DNA of 64,000 bases, taken from positions 75,087,317-75,151,316 of the forward strand of contig CM035233.1 in NCBI GenBank assembly GCA_020226215.1, read 5' to 3'. Each line of letters begins with the position of its first letter. The stretch's first letter is position 1. Shown in pieces: positions 23,001 to 36,445 of the stretch. Source of the DNA: Sindora glabra. Taxonomy: Eukaryota > Streptophyta > Magnoliopsida > Fabales > Fabaceae. The notes under the pieces were generated by a model. It ran no database searches. It had not been told where the DNA came from and worked only from the letters and a program-made list of their open reading frames with translations. Position numbers and translations under genes: made by a program.

Positions 23001-26000
23001 AAAAAGTGAAGAATGAGTAGGAAAATTACGTGAATTGGACATGTGTGGTGTTTGGGGGTTAGGGAAGCAGATCACATGCATCCATATATTAGTGGGATCC
23101 TATGCACCTCTTTTTTGGCAAAATCCTAGTTGCACACAACTACTATTAGTACTATTTATAATAAATTACTTTTTTATTTTATTATTCAATTCTTTTTGCA
23201 AGGGTTTCAGGTAAAATTGTAATATAATTAAATTTAAAAAGGAAGGCAAGAATATTTACATTTGGTATTATTCAAATTTTCTCTCGAGGGCTTTCAAACT
23301 TGACGGGAGCTTTGTCGTGGAAGAGGCCGGTTCTAGCCCCTATCCAGTTCCCATTTTTCTCTACCTAAAACAATATAAAACTGTCAGCTATTTCAACTTT
23401 TTTTTCTATTTTAATACATTAATTAAGAACGGTCAAGTTCAAACATAAAATTCATCTTGACCAAACTTCCATGCCCCTGGTGCTTGTCTGGTGCCACAAT
23501 AACACAATTTATAATTGATTTTTATGGAATTTAACTAATTGGATCATTAATTTTTTAATAATTAATTAATTTATGCCTACTTATAATCATATTAATTATC
23601 AAATAAAAAATGAATTAATGAAATTCTATTTTATTTAAAAAATAAATCAACTATCTATGTTTAATAATATGTGCACAATTAATTTTCTCACCCTCTTCTA
23701 AACAGATTCCTGTAATTTCTTTTTCAGTCTAAGCTTGAATCAACTCTAAGCTGGAGCGAACCCAAAAACTTTAATAATTCAGGTTAATTTATAAATATAA
23801 ATAAATTAAATATATTGATTCAGGGATAATGCTTTAGTATATACTTAAAGATTTTGCAAATTTTTATGAAGTTTAAATATAAGAAATACAATTTTATAAG
23901 AGTTACAAATTTTTATTTAAATACATAAATAGTTTTATCAAAAAAATTCCTTAAAATTCATTTATATAAAAGAAAGTTACTTTAATGAGAAGTTGTGAAA
24001 ACTAAGAATTAATTTTACAAATATTTTAAGTGATTAACCTTAATCAATAATTTTTTACTTTGAATTTGTGTGTAGTTATTTAATTATATTTACAGCAAAA
24101 TTAAATATATGAGAAAAATATTATTGATAAAATTAATGTCTTTTAAAAGATCAATTATTTAGGGCAAATCCAAATTTTTTATTGGCGCAGCATTTATAAT
24201 CTTACTAGTATGATAGAAAAATTTTACTAGTTAGAGGAGGCAATTGCTCCCACTCCATTGTACATAAGCCGGCCATTACTCTATTTATTTTAAAATAAAT
24301 AATTATAATTTAGTTCAAATAATATCGCAGTATAACAACAAAAAATATTCTGACAAAAAAAAAAAAAAGAAAAAGGAAGAAGTATAACAAGAAAAAGCAT
24401 TACAGGGGAAAATAAGGGTGTTGTTGGTTGGTTGGTTGGCTAAACTCACAAATTTCTACGCCTTAATGTCAATTGCTTCAGCGTCTTACCCTTACCCCCC
24501 CCTCACGGGGGAGGAATACTTTGAATACATATAGACGCAGAGCAAGTTAATTGATTTTCAATCAAGTGACGTAACTAGTCCCATTCTATATGCATCGGCT
24601 GCACATGCATACTTGATGTAGGTCATTTGCGTCGGTGCAATCAACCAATTCCCACGGCATATACGGTGACTAATGCTAATTTTATTTTTACGGCACTTTA
24701 TTTTTTTTTATTCATCCACTTTTTACATATAATGAGATCCACGATTTATGGATTTAATTGTTTTCAAAGTACAAAATACATAAAATAAATAATTATAATT
24801 AGTGATAAAAAATAATAAAAAAAACACAAATTAAAAAATTATTTTATCACTAACTTGTTACTTACTAAATTATAAACTTTTGATTTTCTTATAGATAATT
24901 GAAATTATCTATTTTATTGTTTAAAATAAATGACTTATTACACGCTTTAGAATAGCCAAATTCTGACTTTTTATGAATCTCATTAATTACAATGTATAAA
25001 TTAATATTATATTCAACCTAATTTTTAGTAATGATTGATTTTTTTTAAAAGATAATTGATGTATAAGATTTTTATATCAAAAAAATTATGATTAAAAATA
25101 AATCATAAAAAAATTATTTAAAAAATTAATTATTATTAAAATTTATATTAAATATAAAATTATAATATTTATTTAAATTTATTAATAATTACTTATTCTA
25201 ACAATATACTAAATAAATTTATCATCTAATATTAAAAAAAATAAATAAATAAAACATCATTCCCCTGGGTGCTTCAAACATTTTCCGCATGTCATTATCT
25301 CGGTGACATATATGCGCTGAAATTTGGTTCAAATGGGAGTTATGCGAGGAAGGCTTCTGTACAATTTTGAAACTCTATGTAGTCTCCTTTTTCTGCTATG
25401 AAGTTGGGGAAAGTATTAGGTATATTATTGAAGTAACAGTGTATTCAATTAGATCTCATCTTGCGTTAAATTTATTTTTTTCAAAAATTAATTCTTGTAT
25501 ATAATATGATACTGTATTAACAAATAAATTTAATAATATATTATCAATGATTTATTGTATATTTTTCCATAAAGCTAAAAAAAAAAAAAAAAGTTCCATG
25601 ATAAAGGCGCTTTACAAGTCAGCAGCAAGAGACAAGTAGTGAGATTAATGATCGCGCGTCACATCATGTGTAGGTCGTCCCGTCGAGGGCACATTTCCAT
25701 GTGCAGGTATTCACGATTCGTTCGTATACAATTGGTACTGCATGCAGCTGCTGCATGTCTTCCTATAAGATCACATGTACCCAACTAGGCTCAGGCACGC
25801 GTCTTTTCATTTTATGGATTCATTACTATATTTATATTTATATGTATATTAAATAAATATTCAAGATGACCGCTTTAATTTTTTTTTTTCAGTTATTTAC
25901 GTTAATTACTTTATATGTTGTCAATTTTGACGTGGTTGTTTCTATTTGCACTTATAATATTCAGCGGAACTACGCAGGATTAAGTATATCATCAGCACGA

Positions 26001-26884
26001 AGAAACGTTGTTTTCGGCGGACGACTTCAACGTCAATCTCCTAATTTGTGCAGAGCAAGGCAGAGTTCACGGGCCCATCTTTTGTTTTTATATATTTTAA
26101 TTATATCATATATTTTTAATTACATTTAATACATAAAAACAATTATTAATTTTATAAAAATTATATACATTAAAATTTAATTTTTTAAATTTTAAAATAA
26201 AAATTATAATAATTAATAATTATTTTTATTTATTAAATATATGATTAAAAACACGCCATATAATTAAATAATTAAAGCAAAAAAAAATTTCCCCATTGGA
26301 TGAGGATATATATTGGCGTGACCATTGAAAGGTCGTTATGGTATTATTCCATCATCAAATATTACAAAAAGCGTTTTTTTTTATAAAAAAAAATACAACC
26401 AACTTATCTATCATTCTGGTCATATAAGGAAATTCAAATTCAATTGAAAATTCAAAATTGTACATCAGTGCATTTCAAATGATTGAATTTCAATTTTTTT
26501 GTTCTATGATTTTAAAAGAACAGTTTAAAGCATGGTGACATAGTTTTTCAAATTCAATTATCAATTCTGAGCATTTTTGTTTTTCTAGGAAAAATTTCTT
26601 TTGTTGTTCTCCATCCTCTCTCCTTCTGATGATGGGAAAACTTGGAACTTGAAAGCTTCTCAAAGGATAAAAGTTTCTATATACTACTCACAATTAATAG
26701 AAAGAAAATAATTTTAATTTTTAATATATTAAAAATCACAATTTTAAATAACTCAAGATATGGGTAGGTGTTATGGTTAGGATATTAAAAAAAAAAAGAA
26801 AAGAACTCCCCAAAGTAATGGGTTAGTCAAAAACTAATCGCTATATGGAATTAGTCAAGTTGTTACAAAATCATAAAATTACAA
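20096..26884. other. Gene desert, AT-rich with short single-copy islands
   Basis: Nearly 7 kb without a supported gene. Most is A/T homopolymer-rich repeat debris. Islands of more ordinary composition occur near 20.1-20.3, 21.6-21.9, 23.0-23.4, 24.4-24.7 and 25.3-25.8 kb. The first contains gcgcgcagcgcacgtacgta, a short G/C-rich alternating stretch. The ORFs at 21623-21916 and 25866-26129 have no motif and no sign of purifying selection that I can see. Confidence 0.5.
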
Positions 26885-27482
26885 TTCTGTTTCACGCAAT
26901 AAATAAGCTAACTTATAACTTATTGACCTGATCAATAAATTATAAATTAGCTTTCAAATATGTTTCTCACACTAATAAGTTCTAATTTAATAAGTTACCT
27001 AGAGTAATTTATAACTTATAAACTACATATTTTTTAAATTCTTTTTATTAATTTACAACTTATACCTTTTATAATATAAATTTAAATAATTTTTATAAAA
27101 TATAATTAATTATATTTTAAGTAATTATAATTTTATAATAAATAATAAAATAAAAATTATATAAGTAAATAAATATATAAATTTATAAAATATTAGAAAC
27201 TATACTTTTTTTTTAAATTTTAATTACATTAATATAATTTTATTTTTAAATAAATAAAAATTATTTTAATTATATATATTTATATTAATATGTCATTTTA
27301 TGTCATTTTATAATTTCAGTTAGTTCAACAGCTAATTTTATAAAATACTTTAGTTTTAGTTAACTTATCAGTTATCAGTTATAAGCCATCAACTATCAGT
27401 TATAAGTTATCAGTTATCGGTTAACTTATCAACTATCAAATAACTTATCAGTTATCATCTAATTTCACAAAACGAAGCCTAC
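26885..27482 (-). mobile_element. MITE-like element, family A, copy 2
   Basis: Inverted copy of the element at 17619-18224. The right end (aaacgaagcctacct) is the reverse complement of the aggcttc terminus seen in copy 1. The right-hand 150 bases have expanded short repeats of the type aacttatcagttatc, which differ from copy 1. Confidence 0.75.
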
Positions 27483-28012
27483 CTTTAGGATTGGTTGGAA
27501 GCAACCAATGCAAAAACTTCCATTTTAATTTGTTTAAAGAAAAAATTTATAGCACACCATTTATATAGTAGTATACTAATAAATCTAATGATTGATATAT
27601 TTTTATATTATATGCAAAATTTGACTTAAAAAAATAAACTTGAGAAAAGGTCAAATCTAATCATATACCAATCTTTATATAATATATTAATTGGATATTT
27701 CTTACTTCTTATTATGATAAGTATCATTCTTATTATTATATGTCTATCATCTTCTCAATCTATCTATTATCATTTATTGTTTTCTTCATTTGTTCATCAT
27801 TTTCTTTACTGTTTTTAGAAATTAACATTAAATTTTAAATCTTTAACTTTATCTCTTAAATTAGTTTAAAATTTTTACAATTAATTCATGATTATCAAAA
27901 CAAGGAATCAAATTTTAAATTTTGAATTTCAAACTCATTGCCCTATATTATCATAAATTCTTGGATAGTATTTCCAATGAGAGTAGAGAAGGACAGTGAT
28001 GAAATTTTGTAT

Positions 28013-28500
28013 TTTTTACTCATGCCTTTTTCTTTTGCAAGCATGATATTGCTTGTAAAAGAAGCTGGAATGATTAAGATTTGTATTGGGTGAGATTTTT
28101 CTATTCTAATCTTAATGAAATTGATATCATCTTCCTTTTTAATACTTTTTACTTTTGTGATATATATGTTCTATATGTGATGCTTTCTTGTGACACATTT
28201 TTTTGCCTTTTGTTTTACATATAATATTTCTAGTGGTGAATATAAAGGGATGGCAATAAAGCTTTGCGTTCTTTACTAATGTTTTTTTTTTTTTTAATTT
28301 GCAAACATGAGATTGTTTGGTAAGGAAAGTCAATATAATTGATGTTCGTCTTGGGTGAAAATTTTCTATTTTAATCTTATTGAAATTGATATTATCTTCC
28401 TTTTTAATACCTTTTACTTTTTAATACCTTTTACTTTTTTATATATAGATATTGCAAGTGATGCATTTTATGATTTTTTTTACTCTCTATTTTGTATAAT
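28013..28500. repeat. ~265-bp diverged tandem duplication
   Basis: Two diverged copies in tandem. Matching landmarks are tgaaattgatatcatcttcc at 28116 and tgaaattgatattatcttcc at 28381, both preceded by a gcatgatattg/acatgagattg and ttgggtga block. The second copy contains a further small duplication (cttttactttttaatac). Non-coding. Confidence 0.75.
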
Positions 28501-29964
28501 TTGTCTTAGTTGGATCATGAATTTCTTAAATTTTTATTTTGTAATTTTTCCCATCAAAATTTAAAATTTGAAACTTTGCTCCATTTTTTGTTCTTTTTCT
28601 TCTTTCTATATTTCCTTTCTTTTCATTTAGAATTTAATACATTTATGATTTATAATGTTTATTTTTATAATCTCTTATTCCAGTAAAACATAAATTTCTC
28701 TAAAATTTATACTTTTCCCATCACCTAAATTACCATAGTTCTATATCTTTATATTTCTTTATACATTCAATTTTTTATTTGACATTATACTTTATTTTCT
28801 TTGATTAATTTGTATTTTTTTACATGTCTGTATAACAAATTCTCCAAGGATTGGGTAATAAGCTCTGACAACTTTAATAAAAAAATAAAAGCTTACTCTA
28901 ATCATTAAAGTCTCAAAATATTTTTGATAAGGATAAAAGTTAAAATATTAATTTTTTTTCAAAAATAGAAAAACTTTAATTTTTAAAACTTTTCTTTTTA
29001 TAATCCATGTTTATTGCTTCGTTATCATTAATCATTTTCATAATGAGATAAATTAAAAAAATTTGAAAAAGTTTCTATTCTTCGTTAAGGATTAATGACT
29101 TTGTTTTAATTACCATTAATATTTATATGTCATTAATACATAAAGCAAACTTTTGTTCTTCATTAAAAATTTTATTTTAATTACTATTCATGCTTAACAT
29201 TGACTTATGATATCAAATTCATTTTTCAAAAATAATTTTTTATATCAATAAAAGATTAATTTTATTTTTAACAATAATTTTTCATAAAACTTATATTCTA
29301 TAAAAATAATGAATCTTTAATTGTAAATATTTATATTGGACAATTTTATAAGTTAAAAATATTAATTATTGGTTAATATAAAAAATAATATTTAATTATA
29401 TATGTATTAATTTGATTCATTATAGTGTATGGGGGTTTAAAAAATATAAAAAAAATGAATATTACATTCTTGTAATATTAGTTATATCAAATATAATTAT
29501 GCAATAAAATGTATATTTCATTTTAAAACATACCAGATAAATTATATAATATTCATTCCGTACTATCATACGGAACGCAACTTCCATCAAAGTTGGTCGA
29601 AAAATCGATCTATTTTCGGCCAATATATGCAAAAAGGAATTCAAGAGATAGAGGTCAGAGCTTGCAAATGCGGGCTTTTGCGGGCGACGGAGATTGGGCC
29701 AGTCATTGGGACCCACCTACACTTGCAATGAATCATGGCCTGGTTTCGATTTTCTTAATAGGCCACAGCCTGTAGGAATTGGAAATGGATTTGAAAAATG
29801 GGCCGTGAGTAGATTTGGAATTGGCTTCCTAACACAATGATGGTTCCATTTTAAGTGCTGGTTGAGTTCTATATCATAAGTGAGTTTATTTTCATTTTTC
29901 AGTGGCTAAATACTTTGAATATAGAATATGTCTCCTAAAAAAGATAGGTTAATTTAAAATAATT
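28501..29964. other. AT-rich intergenic region
   Basis: No supported gene. An island at about 29570-29830 has higher GC and short ORFs on both strands, but none shows a motif. Confidence 0.5.
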
Positions 29965-30325
29965 TTTAAGAGATCATTTGATTTATCTCAATGGCATAAG
30001 AAATTTTATTTCTTAAGAGGAAAGTCTTAGTTTTCATAAAATATGAAAAGTTGCTTATTCACTTCTTTTTAATTAAATTTTATTTTTTGTATTATTTATG
30101 AATATAATGATAAAATTATCTTCATTAAATTTAATTAATAATAATTAAAATTTATTAATTTATATTATAATAATATTGAAGATATAACATTTATTTTATT
30201 AATACTTTTTAAGATATTCAAAATTGAATCAAATAAAATATAAGAAATTTTTTTTATATATCAACTAAATAACTTTCAATTCTTTACAAGAAGTTACTTT
30301 TTGTGTGAATTAAACAATTCTTAAA
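29965..30325. mobile_element. MITE-like element, family B, copy 2
   Basis: Direct-orientation relative of 811-1262. Left end agatcatttgatttatctca and right end tgtgtgaattaaacaattct form imperfect inverted repeats. The core (cattaaatttaattaataat ... ttgaagatataac) is almost identical to copy 1. Non-autonomous, with no ORF. Confidence 0.7.
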
Positions 30326-31668
30326 ATTGAAATACCATTTTGTGAATAAATTTGTTGAATGCAATGTCAAATATTGGAAAAATCAACAGTAAAAAGTACG
30401 CTGGAATAGGTTTTATATATAGACAAAGAGAGAGTTAAAATTTGAAAATGATATTTATTGAGAAAGAAATTACTATCCTAATTTCGGAGTGGTTATTCGA
30501 TATACCAAAGAATTGGAAAAGTCAATAATTTATAGTAACACCGGTGAAAATATATAAAATACATATCTAATTATGGAAAAAGAAAAATTAATCATAAATT
30601 TTTGGTTGGCAATTATAAGGGCAAATGGCCAAGAGTATATCCATCCAAAATCAGGCAGATGAACGGAAAGGAACGCACCAATAACTGACGCAAAAGGAAA
30701 TAAGAGAAAGAAAGATAAGTTGGGTGAGAATCCAGATTGCTGAGTGCTTCTCGTCGCCTCTTCTCCACTTTCTACTCTTCGGACAAGTAAGCAACGAGCT
30801 TTTCGTTGCTCCATTATCGTTAATGGAGCTTCCATTTTCTATTTGTTATTCCCGTGTGAAAAAAAATATATATATGCAGTTAAATTCAACAATAATAAAA
30901 TTATATAAATAACATATAAAAATAAAAAAAATAATCATTGAATATTCAAGTCAATAATTATGAATAATAAGTAAAAGTAACAAAAATTAGAAATAAATTA
31001 AGGTTACTATTAGAATAAATGTGGGAAATTATTTCTTTCTTTAATATAATTCATATCATTCATGAAAATTCACATTTCTTTATCTAATTTAATCAAGCCC
31101 ATACAATGGATGTAAAATCCTACATTAATTAGATTTGAAATATAAATACAATATATATGACATTTTATTGATTCGAACTAGTCTTTTTTTTAATATTATA
31201 TTATTTCTAATAATAAACTAGAGGATGATAAAAGCATATATATTTGACTTATGTTCATTAATATCATTTTACATTTATAAATTAGTTCAAATGTTAATTT
31301 TATCAAGCACTCCTAGTATAATTCTTAAGAGCTTTCTGGTTATCAGCAACTTACATAAAAGAAAATCTTTCATTAGCTGTTGTAGCTTTAAAATCTTTAA
31401 CTAAATTAATAATTTCACCAAAATAGAAAAAAATGTCCAACACCATTTCTTCACTGTTCTGATGTCAAATTTTCGTTTTCATTAACTCCCGATGGCTTCC
31501 AAATTCTGAGTTACCTGACAAATTGTTCAATCCCAGCATCTTCTCCAGCCGGCATAGCCAGATACCTTAATTCTCTATCTTTTCATGTGCTTAGCTCCCG
31601 TGTTTCATATTTACAACCTCCATCTCCCTCTAAAACTTTGGACTCTCGAACTTATGGTCTTTTTTTGA
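30326..31668. other. Upstream flank of ZDS
   Basis: About 1.3 kb with no supported gene. The proximal part from ~31.4 kb is pyrimidine-rich and likely carries ZDS promoter and leader elements. ORFs near 30.5-30.9 kb show no motif. Confidence 0.5.
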
Positions 31669-31677
31669 TATAAAATA
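31669..31677 (+). promoter_or_regulatory. Probable ZDS TATA box
   Basis: tataaaata lies 81 bases upstream of the ZDS start codon in a pyrimidine-rich context. The position and sequence fit a plant TATA box with a leader of about 50 bases. No transcript evidence is available. Confidence 0.5.
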
Positions 31678-31749
31678 CATAAAACGCAGATTCATAGCCT
31701 CCTTTTCAATTTCCTTTTTCCTTAGCAGAGCCGATTCTTACTATTATCT

Positions 31750-34700
31750 ATGGCTTCTTTAAGTCTTTGTCCGGTAGCCTCAGTCGCCGGAGCACGAGGA
31801 GTCTCCGTTGTGTTCTCTGTCCCCCGCAGCCGTTTGGTGAAAGCACAAAAGAGTTGGGTTTGTTGCTCGTTGGATACAAATGTTTCCGACATGAGTGTTA
31901 ACGGTAAGTAATCCTTGTTGCTGTTATCAATTCAAAGCTCATAGTGGGTAAATTATTCAACATGTGGTAACTTGCATTATCTTTTGAATTCGGATTGAAT
32001 TTGAGATTAAGATGAAGCACCCAATATTTCTTTTTGGGGATGGGAGGTTGGATGAGAAAGTTTGCTTAGTGGGACCAGATGATTTTTGGGCAAAATTAAG
32101 CAATATGATTGTTCTCTGTCAGTTTTGTTGTGTAATTCGATTTTCGTAGATAGTATTCTTTGTTTGTAATCTGGACGCCTAAAGTAATACTGGTTCTGGA
32201 ACTATAGCTCGAGCCTGTGCCGACGTTCTTGTGATGTCGGTATTTAGGTTTCATGAGTTTGAGCAGCTGATTGGATAGTTCGCATCGTTTATGTAGCATT
32301 TTTCACATTAAAAGTTACTAAAAGAATTGATTCACCTGCCAGCGCCAAAAGGACTGTTTCCTCCTGAACCCGAACACTACCGAGGACCCAGGCTGAAAGT
32401 AGCTATTATTGGAGCTGGACTTGCTGGCATGTCAACTGCGGTGGAACTCTTGGATCAAGGGCATGAGGTCTAGCTCATTCTCTCTCTTGTCTGTTTGAAA
32501 AATACTGGATCATAATATTCTGAAATTGGACGTTAAAGTGTACATTGCAAACGGGAGCAATTTTGTTTCTCTTTTTGTGGTGTTGAATGCACTTGGTTAT
32601 TCTAGCTTATGAATTTTTTACCTTGTTTCTCCTCAATTTTTCCTCATTCAGGTGGATATTTACGAGTCAAGGTCTTTCATTGGAGGAAAAGTTGGTTCAT
32701 TTGTTGACAAACGAGGAAATCACATTGAAATGGGGCTACATGTTTTCTTTGGTTGCTACAACAATCTTTTCCGCTTGATGAAAAAGGTGAACAGATTTTG
32801 GTTGCTGTCAGATTACATGTTCTTCATCTTTAAAACCTGTATTCCCTCTCCCGTGCATTTATTTATCCATGACTCAAAATTCTTGACGGACATCTGTACT
32901 TGGACTAGGTTGGTGCAGATAAGAATCTACTGGTGAAGGATCACACTCACACTTTCGTAAACAAAGGAGGTCAAATTGGAGGTGTGTTTTGGCGATGGAC
33001 TTTTACATATATATAGTATTTATGGATAATTATTTTCTTGTATTTCTCCTTTTCATGAAGAACCCACGTGTATCTGAAAAGAAAATATTTCATTATGTTG
33101 TTCACACCTTAGTTTGGCAGTGCAGAACTAGATTTTCGCTTCCCAATTGGGGCACCATTACATGGGATAAGAGCTTTTTTATCCACAAATCAGCTTAAGG
33201 TAATTTGGTCATAAGTTCTAATACCGTGCTTATCTTGATTGCACTCTTTAATTACTTGCTTCACGCTTAATTTTGTACTGCTTATATGCAGACTTATGAT
33301 AAGGCTAGAAATGCTGTGGCCCTTGCCCTGAGTCCAGTTGTAAAAGCCCTTATCGATCCAGATGGTGCACTGAAGGACATAAGGGATTTGGATAGTGTAA
33401 GAGGATGTGTTATTTTCTGGATATTATTCGTCATTTTTCCACTGTATTTAATGATTATTCTCCTCATGCCTTTGCATTTGGGCTTTGTCCAACTTTTCCC
33501 ATCACAAACTGGGCAAGTGGAGAGTACACACACACAGTTAACAAGGAGGGTCTTCTTTAGGCCTTAGGGCACTGACAAAATGAAATAAAAGTATTATACT
33601 AAATTCCTTCTTGTAGTCTTTGCCGGCTGTATTTGCTAACCTTCCATTTTAATGTCACATATGATTGAACCATTATACATTTCATACAGATTAGCTTTTC
33701 GGACTGGTTTCTATCCAAAGGCGGCACACGGATGAGTATTCAAAAAATGTGGGATCCAGTTGCCTATGCTCTTGGTTTTATTGACTGTGATAATATCAGC
33801 GCACGATGCATGCTCACCATTTTTGCATTGTTTGCCACAAAGACTGAGGCTTCCCTGCTGCGAATGCTGAAGGGTTCACCAGATGTTTATTTGAGTGGCC
33901 CTATCCGGAAGTACATCACAGATAGAGGGGGCCGGTATTGTTTTTGGATACAGGAAAATTTTCATGATGATTATACGAATATCTCTCAACTTAGAATCTT
34001 GTTCATTCCTGGAACAGGTTCCATCTTAGGTGGGGATGCAGAGAGATACTTTATGATAAATCTGCTGATGGCATTCCATATGTCACAGGGCTTTCCATGT
34101 CGAAGGTGATACACTTATGTGCTCCTTTTTGAAGTCATTACATGCTTGTTTAGAGTTCATTTAAGGGGCATTCCAATAAAAAGGACATCTTGAAGTGCCC
34201 ACTTTTTATAGTTAACACTGTTATTTTATTGTTGCTCAGGCTACTAACAAGAAGATTGTGAAAGCTGATGCTTATGTTGCTGGTTAGTGGTTTACTTTTT
34301 CTCAGTTGCTGTATTTATTCTCATTTTATTACAATAACATTCCATGCATTTGACTGTCATTTGTTTGGAGGCAGCTTGTGATGTCCCTGGAATTAAAAGA
34401 TTAGTTCCGTCAGAGTGGAAAGAGCAGGAGTTTTTCCGAAACATATATGAATTAGTTGGGGTTCCTGTCGTCACAGTGCAACTCAGATACAATGGTTGGG
34501 TTACTGAGTTGCAGGATCTGGAAAAGTCAAGGTGATTCTCTTAAGAAATGGTATAGTTCCCTCCTTGCATCATTGTTTATCCACTTCGTTAACCTTTGCT
34601 TTCTTTCTGGCAGGCAACTGAACAAAGCACTTGGGCTAGATAACCTTCTTTATACTCCAGATGCAGATTTTTCTTGCTTTGCTGACCTTGCACTTGCATC

Positions 34701-36445
34701 TCCTGAAGATTATTACATTGAGGGACAAGGATCATTGCTCCAGTAAGGATATATATTACGTGATATGATTTTTAGCTTTTGGAAACTACTTTCCATATGG
34801 TTGGTAGTAATTAGATTTTTTAAACCTTACAGTAAATACTTTCTCTTACCAAATCTGATTTCTGATGGGATTTTAATCTGCCTCTATGTTCATGTTGTGC
34901 TTTAGCCTTTAGTATTTGATCGGATGCTGACCCTTCAAATTGGTAATGTTATTTCCATTCTGCAGATGTGTTCTGACTCCAGGTGATCCGTATATGCCAT
35001 TACCAAATGATGAAATTATTGCACGAGTATCAAAACAGGTAGATTCAAAATAATACTTTTAACATTCAACTTTGGTGATCTTTTAGTTTTCACTTCTCAA
35101 TATAATAGTGAAATCAAGTTTATGTTAATGAAAGGAACTACGCCCAGGCTTCCTGCACCTGGAGTTTGTTTCTTTTGGGGTTTTAAGTTGAACTGTTAGC
35201 ATACATGATTTATGCCAACAACAATAAATCGGGGCTTAAGGCCGCAGGAGTTCCTCAGATTAGGTCCAGGATTTAAATTCAGCTGCTAGTATTGTCTGCC
35301 ACCTGCTTATGTAGAATAGTCGGGGAATATGCCTTCTAGTTTTGCTACTGGGGATAATTATTCTTTTGCATCAATGGGGTCTTGTTCGGATTTGGCCATT
35401 TTAATTTGATGGACACTTCGATTGTTGGGAGTGCATCAAAATAGAATTCTCAGTGATTACATGATAAATTCACGCAAGTTCAATTTTGTACTTTTACTCT
35501 CTTCAATCTTTATCAGGTTTTAGCATTGTTCCCATCATCCCAAGGTTTAGAAGTGACTTGGTCATCTGTTGTCAAAATCGGGCAATCTCTGTACCGTGAG
35601 GCACCTGGTAAAGATCCATTCAGACCCGATCAGAAGACCCCCGTGCCAAATTTCTTTGTTGCCGGTTCCTATACAAAGCAGGTAACTTTCCTGGTCTATT
35701 CCGATAACTTTGCATGCAGGAGAAATATTTATGCGGGCAATGCTTATTACATCATCCTTAAGCACTACCACTTAAATGTTGCCAATTAATAATACTCAAT
35801 TAAATATAAATAATAAATCAATAATTATTTATTATTAATTATGATAGAAAAGAAAGTCAAACTAACTCATAATTGATTATTAAACAAAATGAATTCACGC
35901 ATTATTAATTGGCTGCATTTGAGTGGCAGTACTTAAGGATAATGTAGTAGGCAGTACCTACATAAGTATTTTTCTTGCATGCAGTCAACAATTTTTTAGT
36001 GTGGCCCTTAAAAAGGATTTCACCGAAACAAGAAATTGCTTTCTACTATAATTGATTGAATAGAATCAACTGTTTCATACTCGACAATCAGTGCCAATTA
36101 ATTAATAAACTCTTATAGGTGTCGCTTTTTAAAGTGATGCCAGTGTTTTATCAAGTTTCATTACAGAGTTGTTATCTATTAATTCCATTGACATGGATGA
36201 CGTGTACTATTCATATATGTGGTTCTTATAGTAATATACTTCATAAATACAGAAAAGGGTGAAAGATTTAATGTTTTCAGGACTACATAGACAGCATGGA
36301 AGGTGCAACTTTGTCGGGCAGGCAAGCTTCTGCATATATTTGTGATGCAGGGGAAGAACTGGTGGCATTGCGGAAGAAGCTTGCCACTGAATTACAAGAC
36401 GATCCTAAAATTGCAAATATTACGGATGAATTGAGTCTAGTATGA
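31750..36445 (+). CDS. ZDS: Zeta-carotene desaturase, plastid
   Basis: FAD-dependent plastid enzyme converting zeta-carotene through neurosporene towards lycopene, between phytoene desaturase/Z-ISO and CRTISO. Fourteen exons: 31750-31903, 32343-32467, 32652-32786, 32909-32981, 33126-33199, 33292-33396, 33690-33934, 34018-34105, 34240-34282, 34375-34531, 34614-34742, 34966-35038, 35517-35681, 36281-36445. All phases join, giving 577 codons (576 aa), normal for plant ZDS. The first ~50 residues are Ser/Ala/Val-rich like a chloroplast transit peptide. The FAD-binding GAGLAG is at residues 75-80, with Glu at the end of the fold (VDIYES). Other family blocks are RGNHIEMGLHVFFGCYNNLF, KMWDPVAYALGFIDCDNISA, GGRFHLRWGCREILYDK and the C-terminal NFFVAGSYTKQDYIDSMEGA FAD motif. 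No lesions were seen. Intron 7 is only 83 bases. Confidence 0.97.
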
